A stretch of DNA of 64,000 nt from Saussurea involucrata (taxonomy: Eukaryota > Streptophyta > Magnoliopsida > Asterales > Asteraceae). The stretch lies in NCBI GenBank assembly GCA_033807775.1, contig CM066317.1, positions 9,073,870 to 9,137,869 of the forward strand. Reading direction: 5' to 3'. The notes under the pieces were generated by a model. It was not told where the DNA came from and did not search any database. It saw only the letters and a list, made by a program, of their open reading frames with translations. The first letter of the stretch is position 1; each line of letters begins with the position of its first letter. The position numbers were made by a program, and so were the translations under genes. Positions 47,957 through 56,583 of this stretch are shown one piece after another.

Positions 47957-48910
47957 TGTTGGGTCATTACAGATTTGAAATTGACTCAATTAAATCCACT
48001 TAGATACTTTGAATATTTTTGGATTCTTTTGTGTAACTTGTACTCTTATATCAATTGTTCGGTGAATTCGAAGATCAACCGAAACCAAGTGCGAAGACTA
48101 TCTCATTGCGGAAGTGAGAAAATCGGCAGCAACTTTTTACAAGTTACATCACCATCGATATACTTGTGTTATCGGTGGACAAGCATCACCGAATTGAAGA
48201 AATTCGGTAAGGAACTCTAGAAGACTTCCATCGAAATGTGTTCAGAAATCGGTGGGAGTTCTAGAAGACTGCACCGAAATGTTTTACACTTCGGTGAAAC
48301 TCTCTCTTTTCTAAAGAAGTGAGATTTTGCATTAGTGCAGTTTTCAATACAGGAGGTCGGTAGCCCTACTCTCTAAAGACAAAAGAGAAGATCATTTATT
48401 AAGAGACAATATCCAATTGTCAGATAAAAGTGGCATTTTGTCATTTTATCTATTCTCAGATAAGGTCTTTTTCTGGTACGACTGTCCTCCTGGTTCCTTG
48501 GATAAGTTAAAAAGGAGATATCAGCTTTTCAGAAGTCAACCTCTACAATGAATGGAAGAGTGACAAGTGTCCCAAGCATTAAATGATGCATGGACTATAA
48601 ATAGAGGTGAAGACTCTCCATGCAAAACCACGCTTTTAAAAGATTACTAAGTGCAAGCTCCTTTCTTACTGAAACTGCATTTTGTGTCTAAGTGTCCAAT
48701 TTGTTCTAAGTGTTTTTCAGTTTACTTTGTGTTAGATTGTTAGAATAGTTTAACTGTTCTTTTCCGCAACAATCTTTTGGTTTCTATGTGTATTTTTTAT
48801 TGAAAGATTTTCAATATATTGAATTAAAACTTGTGAAAAATCTAAGTATTGTATTCAACCCCCCCCCCCCCCCCTTCTACAATACATGTTGAGCCATTTT
48901 GGGACCAACA
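47957..48910 (+). repeat. 3' LTR of the SIRE-like element
   Basis: 954 bp, collinear with 36975-37919. The purine tract AAATAGGGGTAGA lies immediately upstream. The poly-C run is 16 bases here versus 8 in the 5' LTR. Confidence 0.94.
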
Positions 48911-49277
48911 AATATATTGAAATACAATGGAATATAAAGTAATGTAATGAATATATTCATTCCCATTGTTTAATATATTGATTCCCATTTTCATTTCTAT
49001 TCTTTAAAATGAACCAAATGCCCCCTAAATGTGGAAAACAAATTTTGATCTACCTAGTGAAATGGAAAATACACGTAAAAAATATTCAAACAAATTCATG
49101 TGAAACTATCATATAATGAAAAAATATATATATTATAATATATGACGCAAATTACCTTAAATCCAAACATTTTATAAAAATTATCCTGTAAAAAATATTT
49201 TTATATCGGTTCTCCCAAATTTATAACATATTTGTGGCTATCATATGATTTAACCCACATATATATATATATATATA

Positions 49278-49902
49278 GCCACAAGTTTAAATGAGAAGTG
49301 CTAAATATTTGAGAAGTAAAGAAGTAATCTTGACCATTTAATCGGTCAAGATCGGTTTTAATTGGTCAAAAGTTGCGGTTGTTCCAAAAATAGAAGAACA
49401 ATTTCATAACTTTTACAAAAAAACACGGGACGGGTTCATATATGAATCTGTGTGATTCACATATGAACTATACATTCATATATGAACCTTTGTAATTTAC
49501 ATACGAACTATTTTTAACTGATTCATATATGAACCTTTGTGTTTCATATATGAAACTAATTAACTATAGGTTCATATATGAACTTCTTTTAACTAATTCT
49601 CATATGAACTAATTAACTGATTCATATATGAATCAGAGAGGTTTATATATGAATTAGTTAAAAAGAGTTAATATGTGAATTACAAAGGTTCATATATGAA
49701 CGTATAGTTCATATGTGAATCACACAGATTCATATATGAACTCGTCCTATGTATTTTTACGAAACTACCCCTCTATCTTGTGCAGACCACACGCAGAATT
49801 ATCCGCTGCTTCTCGGTCAAAGCCACCGATCTTAACCGAATGAATGACTAAGATCGCTTCTTTACTTCTCAAATATTTAGCACTTCTCGTTTGAACCTCT
49901 CT
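49278..49902. mobile_element. TA-flanked inverted-repeat element F with TTCATATATGAA palindromes
   Basis: Arms AAATGAGAAGTGCTAAATAT... and ...ATATTTAGCACTTCTCGTTT are inverted copies (about 90 bp including AGATCGG/CCGATCT). The loop (49434-49745) holds eight exact copies of the palindrome TTCATATATGAA and about six one- or two-base variants. TA microsatellite borders both ends. Non-coding. Confidence 0.75.
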
Positions 49903-49922
49903 CTGTATATATATATATATAT

Positions 49923-50248
49923 AGAGGAAGGTTCAAACGAGGAGCGTACCAATTTAAGAGAACGTGAGGAGCACTCCCATGCTTCTGATCACATATGATT
50001 TACAACGCTAAAAAATCGGATTTAATCGAAAATTCGCGCAAAAGTGGCGCGAGGTGGGTCGCGACGCGTGCAAGTCGCGGATCATTAATGATCCACAACA
50101 GCCAATCACATGTGATCCATAACTGTCAACTGCTCCTCCAGATCAGTTGTGAATCACATGTGATCCACAACTGCCAATCACATGTGATTCATAGCTATCA
50201 ATTGCTCCTCACATTCTCTTAAATTGGTACGCTCCTCGTTTGAACCCG

Positions 50249-50250
<2 letters not shown>
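49923..50250. mobile_element. TA-flanked inverted-repeat element G with ATCACATGTGAT palindromes
   Basis: Arms GGTTCAAACGAGGAGCGTAC and GTACGCTCCTCGTTTGAACC are perfect inverted repeats at the ends, extending to about 50 bp. The loop has three ATCACATGTGAT palindromes and one ATCACATATGAT. It is bounded by TA microsatellite, including 50251-50307 on the right. Confidence 0.75.
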
Positions 50251-50309
<59 letters not shown>

Positions 50310-50437
50310 TCACACAAATGTGTTACGTATACATCAACTTTAGAAAAGCACACCATTTATAGTTAGAGACAATATACAACCATACACTTCCATGAAATTT
50401 GTGGTTAGAAAATTAAACTCCAAGAAATCTTTGTTTT

Positions 50438-50481
<44 letters not shown>

Positions 50482-50610
50482 TACACCCCTAAACAAAAAC
50501 CATACAACAAATATAATATAATCTTATACTACTAAAAGAACAATGGTTTCTTCCTTTGATCTCCCCCTCTTTTCTCTTATTTCAATATTGTTACTTATCT
50601 TAATATTGTT

Positions 50611-51013
50611 TTCAAAGTGAAACCCTTTATAGTCAATGTCGTTGTTTAGAAACCTTTCTGGCTTAAACTTCTCAGCTTCTTCCCATACCGAAGGATCTCT
50701 TCCTATTGCCCAAGCATTGATGAGCACTTGTGTGCCGGCTGCGATGTCTTACCCCATTAATTTGACATCTTTTATTGCTTCTCGAGGAATGAGTACCGCG
50801 GCTGGAGGATGTAACCGCAGTGTCTCTTTGATCACGACTTTCAAGTAGTGCATTTTCTCTAAATCCTCTTCGCTAATCATGGATCTTCCTTGTGCTACTT
50901 CTCTTGCTTCTTGTTGCAGCTTTTTCATGGCTTGTGGGTGGCTTATTAGCTCGCTCATCGCCCATTCTATGCTTGGTGCTAGCTGTAGTATCCGCCCCGG
51001 TAGTAATCATGTC
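50611..51013 (-). pseudogene. Cytochrome P450 (CYP71-type) fragment, minus copy
   Basis: P450s are ER-anchored haem monooxygenases; this is a relic of exon 2. From 51013 it encodes an I-helix region ([11 protein letters not shown]), then [19 protein letters not shown], the K-helix ETLRLHPP and the PERF region (KFKPERFL). Damage: the splice acceptor before the exon reads AC instead of AG; a one-base insertion causes a frameshift just after the I-helix (near 50985); a TAA stop follows VKLMG (near 50749); and homology ends at 50611 before the haem-binding loop. It is a head-to-head partner of the plus copy starting at 51541. Confidence 0.85.
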
Positions 51014-51053
51014 GTACAAGAAATAAAATATAATTAAGTTGTATTGGTCGTAC

Positions 51054-51497
51054 CACTACAATAAATTGAGTTTATAGGACGCCTAAAATAAATAAAAAAA
51101 CGTCTTAATAAGCGTTTTTTTGTTTGATTCTATAAATTGTGGTCCTATAAAAGTTTATAGACGTTTTTTTGTTTGATCCTATAAACTTTAATCAAAGATA
51201 TATAATGCATATAATTAATTAATTATAATAAAACTTTACGTAGGTGGTTGATAACTTTTTTGTTTTTAAGTATAAATTGAAAACATTTAAAAACATTGTT
51301 AACGTAGGGTTATGTTTTTATTTTTATATTTATGTTGCAAATTATATGGGCTTTATTTACCATAAACAAAAAGTCAGGGGGTTAAAATATATAAATATAA
51401 AGATTAGGGTAGTTTTTGTAATTTATAATACTTGAGAAAACGGAAGAAAACCCAATTTTTATTTTAGGCGTCCTATAAACCCAATTTTTTTGTAGTG
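51054..51497. mobile_element. CACTA-type MITE between the two P450 copies
   Basis: Ends CACTACAATAAATTGAG and, from the right, CACTACAAAAAAATTGGG, with subterminal TTTATAGGACGCCTAAAAT on the left and ATTTTAGGCGTCCTATAAAC on the right. CACTA is the hallmark terminus of EnSpm/CACTA elements. Flanking triplets TAC and CAC match at two of three bases. A short relative lies in AFC2 intron 4. Confidence 0.75.
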
Positions 51498-51613
51498 CAC
51501 GTACGACTAATGCAGCTTAATTGTATTTATATTCTTGTAGGACATGATTACTGTCGGGGTGGATACTACAGCACCAAGAATAGAATGGGCGATGAGCGAG
51601 CTAATAAGACACC

Positions 51614-54346
51614 TGTTGGAAGAAAACTTGCTATGATGAACAAAAATCACAGGTAATATATAAATATACTTGCTATTGATTGATACTTGCAACTTTTGTT
51701 CATACGAATCACAAATACATTGACCCTATTTATACACATCGAAACGGTGCCATCGAACCATCGCAATGGTTCGGTAAAGGTTGTGTTGTTTCATGAAGCA
51801 TCACACCTCTTCATGAATGGTCACACCCTTTCACTAAAATAACTACTTATAAATATATATATACTTTCTGACTTACTAATTTTAACCCAAAAGTTTAGGT
51901 TAACTATCAACACTCCCCCTTAAACTAAACTTTGGTATAAGGTAGGTCTTCAACTTGCTTTTATCTTGCTCTTCACAGCAGCGTTGGTCCTTCGTCATCA
52001 TTAATGAGATAAGACTCTTCTTGCTTGTCTTTATTGTCTTTCCACTTCGTACATTCCCTCGCAAAATGGCCGAAGTCACCACATTCATAACATCTGAAAG
52101 TGCTCTTGTCTTTAGTTCCTTGACTCGTACTTCTTCCACGTGCATTTGGACTATTCTTCCATTTCAGGCTTTCCTTGGCTTCGTTGTTGAAATTTTTACC
52201 TCGCCCTTTACCACGACTTTGGTTGTTTGAACTTGCCATCAGAAGTTTGTCTTGATCATTTGCCTCTGGCGTGTCTTGACTTTTGATTCGTTCTTCAAAG
52301 GCTGTTAATCTTCCAACGGCTTCTTCAAACGACATTTTGTCTAAATCTTGATATTGTTCAATAGTTGCCACGATCGGTAAAAACTTCTTTGGAACCGAAT
52401 TGAGTAGTTTCCTCACAATTATCTTGCTTTCGAGCGTAGTTCCAAGATTACTAAATTTTGCCCCTATATTGCTCAATTTGCTTGCAAAACCACTTACAGT
52501 TTCACTCTCTTTCATCTTTAATGACTATAGTTCACTCCTCAAAGTTTGCGAACGTGCTTTCTGAACTAAGTCTACTCCAATGAACAGAACTTTGATTGAA
52601 TCCCAAACTTCCTTTGTAGTCGAGCACTGTGCTACCTGCATTAGGACATCTTCGGGTAATGTTTGAAAGATCATTGCCTTTGATGTATGTGCTTTCTTCT
52701 CATCCACCGCATTTTCAGCATCAATTGTTTCCCACAGACCATGGGCCTTCAATATTGTTTCCATCAACAATGCCCACGTCGTGTAGTTTGTTTCAGTCAA
52801 CTTTGGACATTGTAGTGAAACATTTCCTTGTTCTCGAACTGATGCACTGCTTGATGCGTTATCATGTTTGTCACCTTCTTTTTCTACCATGCTTGCTTGC
52901 TTGCTTTTAACTTGCTTACTTCTTATAAATCAGAACCGAGATGGTTTCTGGTTTTCTTGCTCTTGTGTTTAATCAAAAGATCAAAACACTTACTTACTAC
53001 CGGCCAACTTGCTAACCAGGTTTTCTTGCTAAACTTTCTCAATATTGATCAACTTGCTAATCAATATTGTATTTCCAGACCCACTTGCTAATCTGGCTCT
53101 TGCTTGCTTTGATCAAAATAATTGATCCTTTCTTGCTGATATTAAACCTCAATGATTCTAATTTCTTGTTGGTTTGAATCAAGGGTTCTACTTGCTATTT
53201 GAACCTAAGAAAAGGTTCGAAACTTGCTAGTTGAATTTTAAGGTTCGGAACTTGCTATGAACCTAAGGATTCGGTTTTGACTTGCTAAGAATCACTAGGA
53301 TTCGGTTTAACTTGCTATTAACCAAAAATGGTTCGGTTTGTAACTTGCTATTTTGTATTTTTCAATCTAAAGTGAAAACTTTTATATTTTTAGATAAAAA
53401 AATACAAAACCTTCTTTTTCTTACTATTTTCAATTGATTTAGGATTATATATATTTTTAATTTTCTAATCAGTGAATAAAGTAAATTGAAAGAAAAATAT
53501 AAAATGGTTACTTAAAATGGTTACTTAAAACTTTTCCTAAATCCCAATTGATTTATATGCCCCTGCTTTTTTTTTCTTTCCCTTTTTCTTTTACAAACCT
53601 AAATCTAATCTGATTAAAAACAAAAGAAAAGAAAACACAGGGGATACCAAATGGAGCCTTCGACTTTTCTTATCCAAATTGGCTGGTATGAGTCTCCTTC
53701 CTCCTCTCTTCCTCTTCGATTTCAACACTTGCTTTGGGAATATCACAAAACTTCTTGTTGTGTTATTTCTTCCCCCTTCAATCGATTGCTGGTGTGATCA
53801 GAAGAAAAATCGTTCCTCCGTTCTTACTTCTCCAATCGATGTTGCAGTTCTTCTTAAATCGATGCCTTCTCGATTTGGGTAACCACAATCGGTGGTTTCA
53901 ATAAACCGGTTGTGTTTGTATTTCTTCGATCAAACTTCGGTTACAACCGTTTATGTGTTCGATCTCTTCAACGAACAGGTATCCTTCTTTCTTCTTTCCT
54001 TCTTACTTGATTGATTCCCGGAATCGTTCTTGCTCTGATACCAATTGTTGGAAGAAAACTTGCTATGATGAACAAAAATCACAGGTAATATATAAATATA
54101 CTTGCTATTGATTGATACTTGCAACTTTTGTTCATACGAATCACAAATACATTGACCCTATTTATACACATCGAAACGGTGCCATCGAACCATCGCAATG
54201 GTTCGGTAAAGGTTGTGTTGTTTCATGAAGCATCACACCTCTTCATGAATGGTCACACCCTTTCACTAAAATAACTACTTATAAATATATATATATACTT
54301 TCTGACTTACTAATTTTAACCCAAAAGTTTAGGTTAACTATCAACA
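51614..54346 (-). mobile_element. Gag-only copia-like LTR element (TR-GAG) inside the P450 exon
   Basis: LTRs of 299 and 301 bp (51614-51912, 54046-54346) start TGTTGGAAG and end TATCAACA. Perfect TSD ACACC at 51609-51613 and 54347-54351. The primer binding site (TTGGTATCAGAGC on the minus strand, about 54032-54044) abuts the right LTR and a purine tract (AAGGGGGAGTG) abuts the left LTR, so sense is minus. The 2.7 kb element encodes only gag and no protease, integrase or reverse transcriptase. It is therefore a TR-GAG type non-autonomous element. The LTRs are almost identical apart from a TA-repeat length change, so the insertion is very recent. Confidence 0.9.
51973..52890 (-). pseudogene. 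Copia-type gag of the TR-GAG element, one amber stop
   Basis: From ATG at 52890, a UBN2-type capsid region (KLTETNYTTWALLMETILKA, VAQCSTTKEVWDSI) reaches a TAG at 52525-52527. The same frame resumes directly (KMKESETVSGFASKLSNIG) and runs through KMSFEEAVGRLTAFEERIKS, a Gly/Arg-rich linker (RGKGRGKNF) and a single zinc knuckle CYECGDFGHFAREC to the end at 51973. About 306 codons. The TAG most likely replaces CAG. In trans supply of enzymes by an autonomous copia element would be needed. Confidence 0.88.
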
Positions 54347-54819
54347 ACACCCACAAGCCATGAAAAAGCTGCAACAAGAAGCAAGAAAAGTAGCACAAGG
54401 AAGATCCATGATTAGCGAAGAGGATTTAGACAAAATGCACTACTTGAAAACCATGATCAAAGAGACACTGCGGTTACATCCTCCAGTCGCGGTACTCATT
54501 CCTCGAGAAGCAATAAAAGATGTCAAATTAATGGGGTATGACATCGCAGCCGACACACAAGTACTCATCAATGCATTATGCATGGGCAATAGGAAGAGAT
54601 TCTTCAGTATGGGAAGAAGCCAACAAGTTTAGGCCAGAAAGGTTTCTAAATAGCGACATCGACTATAAAGGGCTTCACTTTGAGCTGCTACCATTTGGGG
54701 CTGGCCGAAGAGGCTGGCCGGGCATTCATTTTGCTGTAGCTATCATTCAGCTCGCGTTGGCGAATTTAGTGTACAAATATGATTTCCAACTGCAGATGAA
54801 GAAAGTGTGGAATTACTAG

Positions 54820-55329
54820 TCAATGACCGAGAGCAGCGACAGTGTTGTCCGTAGGAAGTACCCTTTACGGGTCAAATCACGAAAACGAGAAGAGTAGCTC
54901 AATAAAAGAACACGAAAACGGTCAAATCACGTGTGTGTTGCGTGCATCACATCTGATTTCAGCGTAAATTCACATGTGAGTAGTTTGACCGTTTTTGTAT
55001 CCTCTTATATAGTTGGTTATTGTTCTCATGTGAACGTGACTCTCTCTCTCTCTATAAATACACACACATATATAAATATATACATACTAATTGTGTATCC
55101 TCGGGTTGCAATGCGATGCATCTTGATTCTGTATTAAATCCTTCTTATTGTTTCTTATGTAAACTGCCCCCTCTTGATATTTATATTATATATAATATAG
55201 AGTCAGCCGAGTCTAACCGTTTTTGGTTAGATCTCAGCCGTTTAAACTCATCTCAAAAATTGATCCTGATCGTTTAAAATCAATAAGGCACTAATTAAGC
55301 CATCTTAATCGTCCCTCTCCATCTACTCT
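54820..55329. other. Intergenic sequence 3' of the P450 relic
   Basis: Contains inverted tracts ACGAAAACGGTCAAATCACG and GTTTGACCGTTTTTG (about 54909-54996), a CT/TA microsatellite near 55038-55080 and otherwise AT-rich sequence. No gene recognised. Confidence 0.4.
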
Positions 55330-55337
55330 CTACAAAC

Positions 55338-56020
55338 TAGGGGTGTGCATCGGTCGGGTTTTTCGGGTTTCGGGTTGTTCGGGTTCGGGTGGAAGGAGGA
55401 GGCCCCGAAACCCGTCCAAAGGGTAGCTCGGGTTTCGGGTTTCGGGCCATTTCGGGTTCGGGTTCCTCGGTCGGGTTGTTCGGGTTAGGCCGATCCCAAG
55501 TCCAGTTTTTCAGCCCAGTTTTTTGATGGTTTCAGGTCTAGTAGCTTTCTAAAAGTTGTATTGTATGGCATTATATTTTCAAAATATTATTTTGAACAAG
55601 TGATATAGCAGTAAAAGAGGTAATTGATACGAACTCCAAAGCGAAACTGATTAAATCAGTATTTATTGTTATCCCAATATTACATAATAGCAAGGTGTTT
55701 AGCAACTTGTAAATCCCTATTCGGAACATTGATTTTACCAAGAAAGAAACGTATAAGATCATATATATATATATATACAACATACTTTGTAATAATACAT
55801 TTATATTTATTATAAATTATCAATATATACAATATATTTACGATTTATTGATTTTTTTTAAAAGTTCGGGTTTCGGTCGGGTTCGGGTTTGGGAAAACCC
55901 AACCCAAACCGAACCGTAATACCTTGATCGGGTTTCGGTTAATCGGGTGGCTCAAGTTCGGGTTTATCGGGTTCAGGTTCGGCCGGGTTTTTCGGGTCGG
56001 TCGGGTTTTGCACACCCCTA
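55338..56020. mobile_element. Non-autonomous hAT element with perfect 8-bp target duplication
   Basis: Starts TAGGGGTGTGCA and ends TGCACACCCCTA-type (GCACACCCCTA), flanked by CTACAAAC at 55330-55337 and 56021-56028. An 8-bp TSD with TAGGG-type ends is diagnostic of hAT elements. The 683-bp interior has dense subterminal CGGGTTTCGGG/CCCGAAACCCG repeats and an AT-rich centre, and no transposase. Confidence 0.9.
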
Positions 56021-56137
56021 CTACAAACCGCTCTCTCAGTCCACTACGCCTCCAGCCCACTCTTTTACCGTTTTCACTCTCTAGCCCTAATTTGTCCCAC
56101 AAATTTCTCTCCACGTCTCCATCTTCAACCTCCAACT

Positions 56138-56341
56138 CAACCCACTTTTCCACAGTTTCAACTGTTGCAGGTTTTCCTCCCACTCACGCACTGATTTCTG
56201 TCCCACTCTCTTCAACCTCCACGTTCCTGCTTCCCCAACTCCCCCCACGATCCTGATTGCAACTATAAATGCTCGGTAAAGGAAGCCCCCTGTGCATCCC
56301 CATCCCCATCGCTATCTACAATCTGATTATCATCTTCAATT
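56138..56341 (+). repeat. 204-bp direct duplication flanking a copia element, left copy
   Basis: Runs from CAACCCACTTTTCCACAG to ATCATCTTCAATT and is repeated at 61102-61305 with two substitutions. It lies outside the LTRs, as the primer binding site and polypurine tract show. It includes a TATA-like AACTATAAATGC, so it may be part of a host promoter. Confidence 0.85.
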
Positions 56342-56532
56342 TAAAGGTTTTCGTTGTTATCTTTTCCATTTATTTCTCCTATCTTATTTGGCTTTTATCT
56401 CTATCTCTCCACCTTCCACCTCTCTCTGCCGTAATGAACAGTCAGATAGGAAGTCTAAAGGGTTGTTATCCCTTTTTATAGGATCCAGCTTGCTGAATGT
56501 TATTAAAACAGTTTTCAATCCATGAAAGTTTT
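56342..56532 (+). repeat. 5' LTR of the short-LTR copia element
   Basis: 191 bp, followed after three bases by the primer binding site TGGTATCAGAGCAGG. Apparently identical to 60911-61101. The pyrimidine-rich CTCTATCTCTCCACC tract lies mid-LTR. Confidence 0.85.
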
Positions 56533-56583
56533 TTATGGTATCAGAGCAGGTCTGATTGATCCGTCTCAAACATCAACGACGCC

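Larger units (their letters stand above)
36975..48910 (+). mobile_element. SIRE/Maximus-like Ty1/copia retrotransposon with downstream ORF
   Basis: Full element of 11.9 kb with LTRs 36975-37919 and 47957-48910, TGTTGGG to CCAACA, and perfect TSD AATAT on both sides. Primer binding site TGGTATCAGAGC follows the 5' LTR and a purine tract (AAATAGGGGTAGA) precedes the 3' LTR. Order: gag with two zinc knuckles, protease, integrase, reverse transcriptase, RNase H, then a long extra coding region. Integrase before reverse transcriptase is diagnostic of Ty1/copia, and the large gag plus downstream ORF fits SIRE/Maximus. LTRs differ at about sixteen sites plus a poly-C length change (8 versus 16). Coding regions carry one stop and three homopolymer frameshifts. 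Confidence 0.93.
36112..49025. mobile_element. TIR element with TAA target duplication, split by a copia element
   Basis: Ends GGGGGTGTTTGGTTGGGGG (left) and, from the right, GGGGGCATTTGGTTCATTT, flanked by TAA at 36109-36111 and 49026-49028. Excluding the copia insertion it is about 1 kb, with no transposase. Its left part contains several imperfect copies of AGGGTTTCTTCAAATCTGGT (about 36530-36690). Probably Tourist/Harbinger-like, by ends and TSD. Confidence 0.6.
35962..49257. mobile_element. TA-flanked inverted-repeat element E, split by nested insertions
   Basis: The left arm (35962-36108: CAAATGAGAACCACAAATTTG, then AATATAAAAATATTTTTACA) is the reverse complement of the right arm near 49184-49250 (TGTAAAAAATATTTTTATAT, then CAAATTTATAACATATTTGT). 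Between the arms lies the TIR element at 36112-49025. Without it, element E would be about 380 bp. TA microsatellite borders both ends. Confidence 0.65.
51541..54819 (+). pseudogene. Cytochrome P450 (CYP71-type) fragment, plus copy, split by an LTR element
   Basis: Exon 2 starts after a normal TAG acceptor at 51540. Visible parts: I-helix DMITVGVDTTAPRIEWAMSE, (insertion 51614-54346), [19 protein letters not shown]-helix [21 protein letters not shown] region [20 protein letters not shown] and haem loop [10 protein letters not shown]. The essential haem-ligating cysteine of the FxxGRRxCPG signature is tryptophan here, so the protein could not bind haem normally. A 7-bp insertion (TTATGCA, near 54573) shifts the frame. 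Exon 1 is absent. Sequence style ([18 protein letters not shown]) fits the CYP71 clan; the subfamily is not assigned. Confidence 0.88.

Noticed and set aside
56138..56532. Treating the 204-bp duplication as part of the LTR
   Set aside because: The order is flank-LTR-internal-LTR-flank. A true LTR would have the same order on both sides, and PBS and PPT abut only the 191-bp core.
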